From assembly GCA_035535055.1 (NCBI GenBank), contig DATLQT010000053.1, positions 1 to 64,000 on the forward strand: a stretch of DNA of 64,000 nt, written 5' to 3'. Position numbers and translations under genes: made by a program. Below the pieces are notes generated by a model. It was not told where the DNA came from. It saw only the letters and a list, made by a program, of their open reading frames with translations, and made no database searches. Source of the stretch: UBA6019 sp035535055 (GTDB lineage: Bacteria > Chloroflexota > Dormibacteria > Dormibacterales > Dormibacteraceae). Shown here in pieces: positions 1 through 8,662 of this stretch (position 1 is its first letter; each line of letters begins with the position of its first letter).

Positions 1-362
1 ACCAGCTCCGGAGGATAAGTTCGCGTCAGAACCCCGATCGAGATGTGATCGGAAAGGCGCTGCTCGGTTTCCGGCTTCCGCCAACCTGCACGAGGCACTT
101 CTGGGGGCTCCTCCAGAAGCACCCTACCACATCTTGGGGCTTAAGTTAACAGTATTGGGCCTAAACCGAAGTTCCTGGGGCGGTCTGAACTCAAGTCAGG
201 TTCGGTTCCGTCGTGCACGTTCTGGCTGCAGCCTACCGCGGGTGAACTTGACGGCCTGGCGTCAGGCTACCAAAGATAGCCGCAGGCCACTCAATTTTCT
301 GGCTGCGTCTGCAGGCTCAAATCGTATTCAGCTCGAATACGAATCAGCCGCGGAACTTCGGC
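1..362. other. Gene-free window edge with two hairpins
   Basis: I see no convincing coding region here; the open frames crossing it lack recognisable protein sequence. Two inverted repeats are visible: arms 98-104/113-119 (7 bp, CTTCTGG/CCAGAAG) and arms 323-329/335-341 (7 bp, CGTATTC/GAATACG). The second lies just beyond the stop of the minus-strand gene ending at 363 and could act as its terminator, although no strong U-run follows. Composition is less GC-rich than the neighbouring genes. Confidence 0.5.
323..341 (-). terminator. Possible terminator hairpin after the MpaB-like gene
   Basis: Seven-base perfect inverted repeat with a five-base loop, 20 bases beyond the stop codon of the last gene of the purine operon. 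A weak U-rich stretch follows only further on, so the assignment is tentative. Confidence 0.35.
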
Positions 363-1187
363 CTAAAAGCGCTCCCCCGCGGCCAGCACCCGACGCTGTG
401 CCTCGAGCATCACGGGATGAGGCGGCAGCAGCCGCGCCGAGAGCCTCGCGCTGGCGCCGACCAGCGGCCGCAGGCCGGCCTCGGCGGCGGAGTTCCGGCG
501 CAGCCCGTACATCTCCACGGCGTGGTCCGGCAGCAGCGAGATCGCACATTGGCCGAGCGCCCACCAGCCTGGCCGGCGATGCACCGGCAGTGGTGGGTGG
601 AGGACTGTGTCCAGGGCCTCCATGGCGGTCTGCGTCCGCTGCAACATCGCTCGCTGCGACTCGATGAAGCGGAAGTTGGCCGCCCAGCTGTCCGGCACGT
701 CCTCGGGCCGGAGACCGACCAGCTCGGCCTGGCGCACCATCTCGGCCACGTACCGGTCACGCTGCGCCTGGCCGAGTGGCCTCACGAAGCGCTGGTAGGA
801 GAGCACGAACGATTCGACCAAAGTGGTGTGGATCCAGAGCAGGAGGACGGGGTCGTCGGCGGCGTAGGGTAGCCCGGTGACCCTGTCGATGCCGTGGATC
901 GGCCGGTGGATCGCGCGGACCCGGCGACCGACGGCTCGGGCCTCCTCGGTGTTCCCGAAGACGGTCGTCACCACGTAGTTGGAGGTCCGGTTGAAGCGGC
1001 CCCAGACGTCGTTCCGGTAGTCGCTGTGCTGCTCGACGGCGGCGATCGCCAGCGGGTGCAGCGCCTGGACCATGAGGGCCCGGAGACCGCCGATCAGGAG
1101 CCCCGGTTCGCGGTGCAGGAGCCACGCCGTAGAGCCCGGTCCGAAGAGCCCGAAGTCGACCGCCGTCGGGCGGACTCCGGTGGTCAT
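363..1187 (-). CDS. Oxygenase MpaB-family protein (DUF2236)
   Basis: A 274-residue protein of the MpaB/latex-clearing-protein (DUF2236) superfamily, recognised by the early FGPGSTAWLLHREPGLL segment, the middle FGNTEEA...RAIHRPIHG segment and the later WIHTTLVES...YQRF stretch. Family members are predicted haem oxygenases; the histidines of the IHRPIHG and WIHTT segments are candidate ligands, which is inference. I chose the ATG at 1187 because it overlaps the upstream gene's TGA as ATGA, the pattern seen throughout this operon; a start at 1235 would extend 48 bases into that gene. It is the last gene of the purine operon. Its substrate is unknown, and nothing shows that it takes part in purine metabolism. 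Confidence 0.8.
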   Translation of the reverse strand: MTTGVRPTAVDFGLFGPGSTAWLLHREPGLLIGGLRALMVQALHPLAIAAVEQHSDYRNDVWGRFNRTSNYVVTTVFGNTEEARAVGRRVRAIHRPIHGIDRVTGLPYAADDPVLLLWIHTTLVESFVLSYQRFVRPLGQAQRDRYVAEMVRQAELVGLRPEDVPDSWAANFRFIESQRAMLQRTQTAMEALDTVLHPPLPVHRRPGWWALGQCAISLLPDHAVEMYGLRRNSAAEAGLRPLVGASARLSARLLPPHPVMLEAQRRVLAAGERF

Positions 1188-3412
1188 GCCTCGTGGTGCC
1201 CCGTGCCGGGCGCCTCGCCAGGCGTGATATCCCATTCCGGCTCGGTGGTCGAGATTCCCGCCAGCTCGTCCGGGGAGACCGGCATCCGGGCCAGCCGGCG
1301 GCCGGTCGCCGCCCGCATCGCGGCCACGATCGAGGCTGGCGAGGAGATCAACGGAGGCTCCCCCACCCCCTTGGCGCCGTAGGGCGCATCCGGCTCGGGC
1401 TCCTCGACCAGGACCGACCTGACGGCCGGCATGTCGAGGGCCGTCGGGATGATGTAGTCGGTGAAGCTGGCGTTCAGGATCGCCCCGTCGCGCTGCTTGA
1501 TCTCCTCCATCGTCGCCATGCCGACGCCCTGGGCTATTCCGCCCTCGATCTGGCCGTGGACCTGGAGCGGATTGAGCGCCCGGCCGACATCCTGCGCGGT
1601 CGCGACCTCGACCACCCGGGCCAGGCCGGCGACCGGGTCCACGTCCACCGTCGCCCGGTGGGCCACGAACATGAAGGACACGTGGGCGTCGCCCTGACCA
1701 TCGGGGTCGAGGCCCGAGGTCGGCCGGTGGTGGTACTCGAACTCCCGCTCGATCGGCTCCTCCAGGAAGAGCTCGACCGGGGCCAGCGGCTGACCCTCGG
1801 CGTCAAGGACCTGGCCGCCGTCGAGCGAGTGAGCCGGCGGCCCCGCCCTGCGAAGGACCTCCTCCGCGACGGCGCGGGCCGCCCGCTGGACCGCGGTCCC
1901 GGTCATCCAGGTCTGACGGGAGGCGCTCGAGGAGCCGGCGTCGCCGACAGTCGTGTCGGCCGGCAGGGAGCTCACCCGCTCGACCCCGAGCTCGGTGCGG
2001 GCGATCTGTTCGGTGATGGTGACGACCCCTTGCCCCACCTCTGCCGCGGCGGTCTTGACCAGGGCGATGGCCTTGCCGTCGGGCGCCTTCTCGAGCCGCA
2101 CTCTGGCGGTCGCGTAGTCGTCGTGGCCCTCCGAGTAGGCGATGTTCTTGAAACCCGCCGCGAAGCCGCTGGCGCGGACCACGTCGCCCGGCTCGGCTAC
2201 GTTGCCGGCGCCGCCGGGCAGCGCCAGCCGGTGGGTTGCCGGCGGCGGTTCGGGGATCTCCGCGCAGAGCCGGATCAGCTGCTGCATCGGCGCGGCGCCG
2301 GTGACGACCTGGCCGGTGATCAGCCGGTCGCCGGTCCGCAGTGCGTTGCGGATGCGTAGCTGGACCGGGTCCATCGCCAGCCTCGCCGCCAGGAGGTCCA
2401 TCTGGGACTCGTGCGCGAAGCAGGTCTGGACCGCGCCGAAGCCGCGCATGGCGCCGTTGGGCACGCTGTTGGTGCGCGCCGCGCCACTCCAGATCAGGGC
2501 GTTGGGCATCCGGTAGGGCCCCGCCCCGAAGCAAGCCGCATTGGCGGTCACGGCGCCCGAGGAGGAGGCGTAGGCCCCGCCGTCGAGAACGATGGTGGCC
2601 CGGGTGAAGACGAGGTTGCCCTCGGGGTCGGCCCCGGTCGAGTACCACATCTTGGCGGGGTGCCGGTGGACGTGGCCGACGAACGACTCCTCGCGGCCGT
2701 ACCACATCTTCACCGGTCTCCCGGTTCGGAGCGCGAGGAGGCAGGCGTGGATGTGGATCGAGAGGTCCTCGCGCGCGCCGAAGGCGCCGCCCACCCCGGC
2801 CAGGTGGAGGCGGACTGAGCCCTTGGCCAGCGCCAGCGCCGCCTCCACCTGCTCCAGGTCGACGTGGAGGGCCTGGGTGGCGACGTGGAGGTCGATGCCG
2901 CCGTTGGCGGAGGGGATGGCAAGGCCGGCCTCCGGGCCGAGCGGCGCCTGGTCCTGCTGACCGATCTCGTAGTAGCCGTCGACGACCACCTCGGCGGTCG
3001 CCTCAGGGTCGCCGTGCCGGATCACCAGCTGACGCAGGTAGGAGCCCTTTCTGAGCGCGTCGACGGGGTCGGTGATCGCCGGCAGCACCTCGTAGTCGAC
3101 CTCGATCGCCTCAACGGCCGCGCGCGCCTGTTCGGGATGATCGGCGGCGACGATCGCCACCGGCTCGCCCCGGTAGCGGACCTCCTCGCCGACCCCGACC
3201 AGGACCGGCTGGTCCGGCGGCTTGTGGAGGCTGAAGAGGCGGAAGCCGGGGATGTCATCGGCTGTCAACACGGCGCGGACGCCGGGCAGCGCAAGCGCTC
3301 GGCTGAAGTCGATGGCGCGGACCAGCGCGCGCGGATGCGGGCTGCGCAGCGTCTTCCCGAACAGCATTCCCGGCGCCACCAGGTCGGAGCCGAAGGTGAA
3401 CTCGCCGCGCAC
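1184..3412 (-). CDS. Xanthine dehydrogenase-family molybdopterin-binding subunit
   Basis: Large catalytic subunit (742 residues from the GTG at 3412) of a molybdenum hydroxylase of the xanthine dehydrogenase/CO dehydrogenase family. Diagnostic segments are GGAFGARED (about 210-218), AMRGFGAVQ, EVGQGVVT and the C-terminal GAKGVGEPPL, whose Glu is the expected active-site base. It pairs with the 2Fe-2S subunit (4826-5299) and FAD subunit (5296-6135). The neighbouring adenine and oxoguanine deaminases point to hypoxanthine/xanthine rather than CO, and I do not see the CO dehydrogenase VAYRCSFR loop. Family-like sequence (IGESVPRPDAPAKVRGE) continues in frame upstream to about 3451, yet contains no ATG, GTG or TTG, so the true start is unclear. 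Confidence 0.88.
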   Translation of the reverse strand: MRGEFTFGSDLVAPGMLFGKTLRSPHPRALVRAIDFSRALALPGVRAVLTADDIPGFRLFSLHKPPDQPVLVGVGEEVRYRGEPVAIVAADHPEQARAAVEAIEVDYEVLPAITDPVDALRKGSYLRQLVIRHGDPEATAEVVVDGYYEIGQQDQAPLGPEAGLAIPSANGGIDLHVATQALHVDLEQVEAALALAKGSVRLHLAGVGGAFGAREDLSIHIHACLLALRTGRPVKMWYGREESFVGHVHRHPAKMWYSTGADPEGNLVFTRATIVLDGGAYASSSGAVTANAACFGAGPYRMPNALIWSGAARTNSVPNGAMRGFGAVQTCFAHESQMDLLAARLAMDPVQLRIRNALRTGDRLITGQVVTGAAPMQQLIRLCAEIPEPPPATHRLALPGGAGNVAEPGDVVRASGFAAGFKNIAYSEGHDDYATARVRLEKAPDGKAIALVKTAAAEVGQGVVTITEQIARTELGVERVSSLPADTTVGDAGSSSASRQTWMTGTAVQRAARAVAEEVLRRAGPPAHSLDGGQVLDAEGQPLAPVELFLEEPIEREFEYHHRPTSGLDPDGQGDAHVSFMFVAHRATVDVDPVAGLARVVEVATAQDVGRALNPLQVHGQIEGGIAQGVGMATMEEIKQRDGAILNASFTDYIIPTALDMPAVRSVLVEEPEPDAPYGAKGVGEPPLISSPASIVAAMRAATGRRLARMPVSPDELAGISTTEPEWDITPGEAPGTGHHEA

Positions 3413-3467
3413 CTTCGCAGGCGCGTCAGGCCGGGGAACCGACTCGCCGATCCGCCCCGCGGTCGTG

Positions 3468-4829
3468 CTAGCGATGGGCCACCGCCTGCAGCCTGACCGA
3501 GACCGCGCTGATCTCCCGCGCGACCTCGTCCTCGTCGGCGGTCAGCAACCGGCCTTCGCGCACGACCACCCGGCCCTCGACCACCACCGCCTCCGCCCGC
3601 GCCGGCGGGGCGAGGGCGATCGCGGCCAGCGGGTCGGCGATACCGCCGCGGCCCAGGTCGTCAACTTTGTAAAGGGCCACATCAGCGCGCTTGCCGACCT
3701 CCAGGGTGCCGACGTCGTCGCGACCGAGGACGGCCGCTCCGCCCCGGTTGGCCAGGCCGATAGCGGCCTCCGGCGTGAGCGCCGCGGCGGGCGCCGGCCT
3801 CCCCAGCATGGCGGCTCGCAGGCGCGCCAGCAACAACGCCTGGTGGGCTTCCCGAAGCAGGTCGTAGTCCTCGTTGCTGGCCGAGCCGTCGACGCCGAGG
3901 CCGACGCGGGCTCCGGCGGCGACCAGGTCGGCGACCGGGCAGGCGCCCGACCCGAGCCGCAGGTTGCTGGAGGGGCAGTGGGCGACGCCGGTCCGGGTGC
4001 GGCCGATCTCGGCGACCTCAGCCGGTGCGAGGTGGATGCCGTGGGCCAGCCAGACGTCCTCTCCCAACCACCCCCACTCCTCCAGCAGCTCCAGGGGCCG
4101 CCGGCCGAACTTCTCACGACAGAAGAAGTCCTCGTCGACCGACTCCGCGAGGTGGGTGTGGAGGTGGAGTCCCAGCCGCCGGGCGAGCGCCGCCGATTCG
4201 GTCATCAACCGCGGCGTCACCGAGAAGGGCGAGCAGGGCGCAACGGCCACCCGGAGCATGGAGCCGGGCGCGGGGTCGTGGAAGGCGCTCACCACACGCT
4301 CCGTCTCGGCCAGGATCCGGTCCAGGTCCTCGACCACCGAGTCGGGCGGCAGCCCGCCCTGGGAGTCGCCGAGATCCATCGAGCCGCGGCAGGGGTGGAA
4401 GCGGATGCCGAGCTCTCGGCCGGCCTCGACCAGCGCCTCGAAGATGCCCCCCCGGCCGGCTGGGAAGACGTAGTGGTGGTCCGTCGTGAGCGTACAGCCG
4501 GCCAGCAGGAGGCGCGCCATGGCGGCGCGGGCGGCGGCGCGGACGGTGGTGGCGTCGATCTCCCGCCAGACCGGATAGAGCTCGGTCAACCATCCGAAGA
4601 GGCTGGCGCTGGGGGCGTAGCCGCGGGTCGCCCACTGGTACATGTGGTCATGCGTGTTGACCAGCCCGGCGACCATCACGCAGTTGGGAAGGTCCAGCAC
4701 CTCGCCCGCCTCCGGCACCGGCCCGCTGCCGACCTCGACGATCTCGCCGTGGCGGCTGCGGAGCCACCCTCCCTCCAGCCGGGCGCCGGCCCCGGTGACC
4801 AGCAGCCCGGCCCGGACGACGAGGCTCAC
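3468..4829 (-). CDS. Amidohydrolase, probable 8-oxoguanine deaminase
   Basis: A 453-residue metal-dependent hydrolase of the TRZ/ATZ (SsnA, 8-oxoguanine deaminase) group. The metal-binding NTHDHMYQ motif is near residue 58, followed by CTLTTDHHYVFP, a second metal motif HTHLAES, the HGIHL histidine and the GVDGSASNE aspartate, all present. The HMYQ and TTDHHYVFP pieces resemble characterised 8-oxoguanine deaminases, which convert 8-oxoguanine to urate; hydroxy-s-triazine deaminases are close relatives and remain possible. The GTG start at 4829 overlaps the 2Fe-2S subunit stop (GTGA). Lying between subunits of a xanthine dehydrogenase, it fits a pathway converging on urate. Confidence 0.82.
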   Translation of the reverse strand: MSLVVRAGLLVTGAGARLEGGWLRSRHGEIVEVGSGPVPEAGEVLDLPNCVMVAGLVNTHDHMYQWATRGYAPSASLFGWLTELYPVWREIDATTVRAAARAAMARLLLAGCTLTTDHHYVFPAGRGGIFEALVEAGRELGIRFHPCRGSMDLGDSQGGLPPDSVVEDLDRILAETERVVSAFHDPAPGSMLRVAVAPCSPFSVTPRLMTESAALARRLGLHLHTHLAESVDEDFFCREKFGRRPLELLEEWGWLGEDVWLAHGIHLAPAEVAEIGRTRTGVAHCPSSNLRLGSGACPVADLVAAGARVGLGVDGSASNEDYDLLREAHQALLLARLRAAMLGRPAPAAALTPEAAIGLANRGGAAVLGRDDVGTLEVGKRADVALYKVDDLGRGGIADPLAAIALAPPARAEAVVVEGRVVVREGRLLTADEDEVAREISAVSVRLQAVAHR

Positions 4830-5299
4830 CGGCTTGCCCGCAGCGCCGCGGCCGCACGCTGCGCCGCCTCGAAGATGCGTATGTAGCCGGTGCAGCGGCA
4901 GAGGTTGCCGCTCAATGCTTCCCGCAGCTCGAATTCACCGGGCTCGGGATTGCGTCTGAGCAGGTCGGAGAGCGAGACCACGAAGCCCGGTGTGCAGAAC
5001 CCGCACTGGACCCCGCCGGCCGCGACCAGCGCCGCCTGCACCGCGGCCGTGACCGGGTCCTCACCGAGGCCCTCGACGGTGACGACCTCGGAGCCCGCCG
5101 CCGCGGCCGCGAGGACGAGGCAAGAGCAGACCAGGCGGCCGTCGAGGAACACCGAGCAGGAGCCGCATTCGCCCTGCTCGCAGGCGTTCTTCGATCCGAA
5201 ACGCCCGAGCCGCTCGCGGAGGAAGTAGAGCAGTGACTCGCCCTCCCAGGCCTCCGCCTCCTGCTCTGACCCGTTCACCCGGAGCCGCAGGAGGGTCAT
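4826..5299 (-). CDS. 2Fe-2S iron-sulfur subunit of xanthine dehydrogenase
   Basis: A 157-residue electron-transfer subunit. The N-terminal plant-type ferredoxin site is seen as CEQGECGSC followed by a later Cys. The C-terminal alpha-helical [2Fe-2S] site is seen as CGFCTPG...CRCTGY. All eight cluster cysteines are present and the length is normal for the CoxS/XdhC-type subunit. The ATG at 5299 overlaps the stop of the FAD subunit (ATGA), and its own stop overlaps the amidohydrolase start, so the genes are probably translationally coupled. It passes electrons from the molybdenum centre to FAD in the cytoplasm. Confidence 0.93.
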   Translation of the reverse strand: MTLLRLRVNGSEQEAEAWEGESLLYFLRERLGRFGSKNACEQGECGSCSVFLDGRLVCSCLVLAAAAAGSEVVTVEGLGEDPVTAAVQAALVAAGGVQCGFCTPGFVVSLSDLLRRNPEPGEFELREALSGNLCRCTGYIRIFEAAQRAAAALRASR

Positions 5300-6135
5300 G
5301 CGGCGGCCCCGGTGCGCGCCAGCGCGCGGCGGGCCATCACCGACACCACGTGGCGTCGGTAGGCTGCCGTCCCTCGCTGGTCGTCGATCGGCTGGGCGGC
5401 GGCCGCGGCCAGCTCGCCGAAGTGCCTGGCGGCGGCGTCCGACGGCTTCAGCGGCCGCTCCCAGCCGGATTCGTCGAAGAGGCCGGTGGCCAGCCGCTCG
5501 GCGTCGGTCGCCCGCAGGATCGTCGGCCCGACCGAGCCGAGGGCGACGCGGACCACCCTCCGCCGCCGATCGACGACCATCGCAAGGTTGGCGACGGCGA
5601 TGACCATCGCGTTACGGGTGCCCGCCTTGAGGAAGACCTGGGAGACGCCCGCGTCCTCCCATTCGATCAGCTCCACCAGCTCGCCCGGCTGCCGCTCTGA
5701 CCGGCGGGGCCCGAACATGAAGGCCGAGAAGGGGACCCGGCGCGTGCCGGTCGCCGCACGAAGCGTGATCGCGGCGTCGAGCGCCGCCAGCACCGGCAGG
5801 GTGTCGCCCGCCGGCGAGCAGGTGCCGAGGTTGCCGCCGATCGTTCCGGCGTTGCGGATCTGCGGCGAGCCGACCGTCCTAGCCGCCTCGACCATCGCCC
5901 GGCTGGAATCGCCGAGAGCCTCCACCAGCCGGGTGTAGGTCACCCCGCCGCCGATGGCTACGCGGTCCCCCACGTTCTGCTGCTGGAGCTCGGGAAGGTC
6001 GCGGATCGAGACGACGTGCTCGGGTCGCGAGCGGCCGAAGTTGATCGCAACCATCAGGTCGGTCCCTCCGGCGATGAAGGCCGCCGCCGGATCGGCCAGG
6101 GCGTCCGCGACCGAGCGGGCTACGGTTACCCTCAC
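5296..6135 (-). CDS. FAD-binding subunit of xanthine dehydrogenase
   Basis: A 279-residue CoxM/XdhB-type flavoprotein subunit. Near residues 21-27, AGGTDLM is the family's FAD pyrophosphate loop; AGTIGGNLGTCSPAGD (about 98-113) is the second FAD-binding motif. The GTG start at 6135 overlaps the adenine deaminase stop (GTGA). Completes the three-subunit enzyme with 4826-5299 and 1184-3412, transferring electrons to NAD or another acceptor; which one cannot be told from sequence. Confidence 0.92.
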   Translation of the reverse strand: MRVTVARSVADALADPAAAFIAGGTDLMVAINFGRSRPEHVVSIRDLPELQQQNVGDRVAIGGGVTYTRLVEALGDSSRAMVEAARTVGSPQIRNAGTIGGNLGTCSPAGDTLPVLAALDAAITLRAATGTRRVPFSAFMFGPRRSERQPGELVELIEWEDAGVSQVFLKAGTRNAMVIAVANLAMVVDRRRRVVRVALGSVGPTILRATDAERLATGLFDESGWERPLKPSDAAARHFGELAAAAAQPIDDQRGTAAYRRHVVSVMARRALARTGAAA

Positions 6136-7835
6136 CCCACCTCCAAGGGGACGAGCCGGGAGTTGGGCACGTCGACCAGGCCCTGGTCGGTGATCTTGAG
6201 GTCCGGGATCACCGAGAGCGCCAGGAAGCTGACGGCCATGAAGGGCGACGGAAGGGACACCCCCATATCCAAGAGCATCCGCTCCATCGACGTCAGCCGC
6301 CGGTGCACCTCGGCCAGCGGCAGGTCGCTCATCAGGCCGGCGATCGGAAGCGGGAGCTCGGCCCTTATCGATCCGCCGTCGGCGATGACGATGCCGCCGC
6401 CGATCTCACCCAGGCGGTTGGTGCAGAGCGCCATGTCGCCATCGTCGACGCCGAGCACGACGATGTTGTGGGCATCGTGGGCGACGGTCGAGGCGAAGGC
6501 GCCGCGCCGCAGCCCGACCGCGGTGACGAATCCCTTGCCGATCCTGCCCGTGGCGTGGTGACGCTCGACAACCGCAATCTTGACCAGGTCGCGCGACGGG
6601 TCGGCGACCAGCTCCTCACCATGAATCGATGGCTCGACCTGCTCCTCGCCCGTCAGCAGCTGGTTGGGGATCACCCGAATGACTCGAATAAACCGGACCA
6701 ACCGCGCGCTGCCGGCGACGCGGAAGGAGGCCGGGGTCACCGGCGCCGCGTTCATCGAGCCACGGACCCAGGCCGGCACCGTCACCGCCGGGATCTCCCC
6801 CACCGGGCGGCCGCACTTGAGGACTAGGCGGGGCCAGAAGCCGACCAGGTCGTCGAGAATCAAAAGGTCGGCCTGATAGCCCGGCGCCAGCGCGCCCAGC
6901 CGGGTCAGGCCATGCTGGACGGCCGCGTTGTGCGAGCCCATCGTCAGCGCGTCCTCGGGACGGATCCCCTCGGCGACGGCCACCCTCACCATCTGGTTGA
7001 CGTGCCCCTCCTCGACGATGAAATTGGGTTCGCGGTCGTCGGTGCAGAAGCAGCAGTGGTCGGGCCCGTAAAACTTGACCAGCGGCAGCAGGTCGACCAG
7101 GTTGCGGGCGCCCGACGCCTCCCGCAGGAGCACCCCCATCCCGAGCCGGCGCTTCTCGAGAGCCTCCTCGTAGGTGGTCGCCTCGTGGTCGGTACCGATG
7201 CCAGCCGCCAGGTAGGCGTTGAGGTCGCGACCCCGCAGCCCGGGTGCATGGCCGTCGATCCGCCCGGCCAGCTTTAGCTTAGCCAGCTCGCGACCGTCGC
7301 CGGCGATGATGCCCGGGAAGTTCATCATCTCCGCCACTCCGATCACCCGGTCGCGGGCCAGCAGCTCGGCCATCTGCTCGATGGTCAAAGGGCCGCGGGG
7401 CGACTCGAAGGGCGAGGCGGGCACACAGGAGGAGGCCATCACGAAGACCTCCAGCGGCAACTCGGCGGTCGCGTCGAGGAGCCAGTGGACCCCCTCGACG
7501 CCGAGCACGTTGGCCAGTTCGTGGGGGTCCGCGACGACCGCCGTCGTGCCCTGGGCGAGCACGGCGCGGGCAAATTCATCGACCATCAGCTTGGACGACT
7601 CGATGTGCATGTGGGCGTCGATCAGCCCCGGCGCGACCCAGGCGCCCTCCGCGTCAACGGTCTCGCGGCCCTGATAGTCGGGACCGACCGCCACGACGTG
7701 GCCGTCGGCGATCGCCAGGTCGGCCTCCAGCCACTCGCGGGTGAAGACGCTCAGCACGCGGCCGCCCCTGACAACCAGGTCGGCGGGCTCGTCACCGCGG
7801 GCGACGGCCATCCAGCGCGGGGTGGCCGGGTTCAC
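6132..7835 (-). CDS. ade: Adenine deaminase
   Basis: A 567-residue amidohydrolase matching bacterial adenine deaminase over its length: DAHMHIESS metal motif (about 73-81), DPHELANVLG, EMMNFPG, a GHAPGL segment, CTDDREP and MGSHNAA. It hydrolyses adenine to hypoxanthine and ammonia, supplying the xanthine dehydrogenase encoded downstream. The GTG at 7835 is chosen because it overlaps the stop of a 25-codon upstream reading frame (GTGA) and gives the usual short N-terminal extension before the RGDEPADLVV segment. First recognisable gene of the purine operon. Confidence 0.93.
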   Translation of the reverse strand: MNPATPRWMAVARGDEPADLVVRGGRVLSVFTREWLEADLAIADGHVVAVGPDYQGRETVDAEGAWVAPGLIDAHMHIESSKLMVDEFARAVLAQGTTAVVADPHELANVLGVEGVHWLLDATAELPLEVFVMASSCVPASPFESPRGPLTIEQMAELLARDRVIGVAEMMNFPGIIAGDGRELAKLKLAGRIDGHAPGLRGRDLNAYLAAGIGTDHEATTYEEALEKRRLGMGVLLREASGARNLVDLLPLVKFYGPDHCCFCTDDREPNFIVEEGHVNQMVRVAVAEGIRPEDALTMGSHNAAVQHGLTRLGALAPGYQADLLILDDLVGFWPRLVLKCGRPVGEIPAVTVPAWVRGSMNAAPVTPASFRVAGSARLVRFIRVIRVIPNQLLTGEEQVEPSIHGEELVADPSRDLVKIAVVERHHATGRIGKGFVTAVGLRRGAFASTVAHDAHNIVVLGVDDGDMALCTNRLGEIGGGIVIADGGSIRAELPLPIAGLMSDLPLAEVHRRLTSMERMLLDMGVSLPSPFMAVSFLALSVIPDLKITDQGLVDVPNSRLVPLEVG

Positions 7836-7909
7836 GCCAGGTGGCGGTCGAAGAGGTCGAGGATCGTCCGCTCGACGTGGGCGCGGCGGGGGCGGCGGCG
7901 GACCTCCAT
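7832..7909 (-). CDS. Possible 25-residue leader peptide coupled to adenine deaminase
   Basis: A short frame starting ATG at 7909 encodes a basic 25-residue peptide (many Arg in the first ten residues, ending HLA) and stops with a TGA overlapping the ade GTG start as GTGA, the same coupling used by the rest of the operon. I recognise no family. It may be a leader that couples translation into ade, or a chance frame in GC-rich DNA. Confidence 0.3.
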   Translation of the reverse strand: MEVRRRPRRAHVERTILDLFDRHLA

Positions 7910-7936
7910 GATTAGCGAAGGAGTTTAGGCCCGGCC

Positions 7937-7950
7937 CCCCTCCAAAGGGG
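7937..7950 (-). terminator. Weak hairpin between the ATPase gene and the purine operon
   Basis: CCCCT/AGGGG arms (7937-7941/7946-7950) around a four-base loop, in the 69-base gap after the stop of the ATPase gene at 7979. No U-run follows. It could end that transcript or lie in the leader of the purine operon. Confidence 0.25.
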
Positions 7951-7978
7951 CACGACGAGTGCCCGCTTCGCGGTAGGG

Positions 7979-8467
7979 CTAGCTACGCACCTGCACACGC
8001 ACGACTGTGCGGCCGGCCGCCGAGCGGACCTCGACCAGGTCACAGAGGTGATTGACCAGCCAGAGCCCTCGCCCCTCGCGAGCTGACAGCGAAGGACGGC
8101 GACGGCCGACCAGCGGGTCGCCGATCGAGCCTGCGTCCTCGACCTCGCAGAAGACGGCCTCGGTGGTGTGCCAGGCGCGGGCGAGCCCGCCCCCGCCCGC
8201 ATGCCGGACGCTGTTGGCGGCCAGCTCGGAGGCCGCCAGCATCAGGTCAGAGAACCGCTCGGGGGAGAGCCGGGCCTCGTTCGCAACGCTGGCCTCCAGG
8301 CTCTGGACCGCTTCCAACGACCTACCGTCGAAGGCCCTCTGCGCCGCCTCGGGCGGAGGGGCGGTGAGCTCCCCGGACTGCGCCGAGAGGACGGCGTCGT
8401 CGCCCGGGTACTCGCCGCAGCCGCTGATCCTGGGCAGCGCTCGCGGCTGGTCGCCGGCATCTTCCAC
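7979..8467 (-). CDS. ATP-binding protein, RsbW/anti-sigma-like HATPase
   Basis: A 162-residue protein whose C-terminal two thirds is a GHKL ATPase of the RsbW/SpoIIAB type: the N box is LMLAASELAANSVRHAGGGG (about 80-99) and the G box is REGRGLWLVNHLCD near 138-151. In relatives from actinobacteria and Chloroflexota this domain often follows a MEDS sensor domain. Here the CGEYPGDDAVL linker and ATPase remain, but no sensor domain lies upstream; a tRNA gene begins 92 bases away. It probably acts as a serine kinase/anti-sigma factor in partner switching, but no partner is encoded nearby. The GTG start is uncertain. Confidence 0.75.
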   Translation of the reverse strand: MEDAGDQPRALPRISGCGEYPGDDAVLSAQSGELTAPPPEAAQRAFDGRSLEAVQSLEASVANEARLSPERFSDLMLAASELAANSVRHAGGGGLARAWHTTEAVFCEVEDAGSIGDPLVGRRRPSLSAREGRGLWLVNHLCDLVEVRSAAGRTVVRVQVRS

Positions 8468-8558
8468 CGGCTTGAGGCGGAGACCCTGCCCGAGGGCCGG
8501 ATCCGCGTCGTCGCCGGTCCGCGGCCCGCCTGGCAGCTCTTCTTTGAGAGTTTGGTAG

Positions 8559-8634
8559 TGGAGCGGGAGACGGGACTCGAACCCGCTACCTCAACCTTGG
8601 GAAGGTCGCGCTCTGCCAGGTGAGCTACTCCCGC
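8559..8634 (-). tRNA. tRNA-Gly(CCC)
   Basis: A complete 76-base cloverleaf on the minus strand. The acceptor GCGGGAG (8628-8634) pairs with CTCCCGC (8563-8569), the discriminator is U, and CCA is encoded (8559-8561). The anticodon arm has a CGACC/GGTTG stem with a TTCCCAA loop, giving anticodon CCC, which reads GGG glycine codons. The T arm contains GGTTCGAGTCC. Confidence 0.95.
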
Positions 8635-8662
8635 ACGTAACGGCTGATTCTACCGGCCGGCC

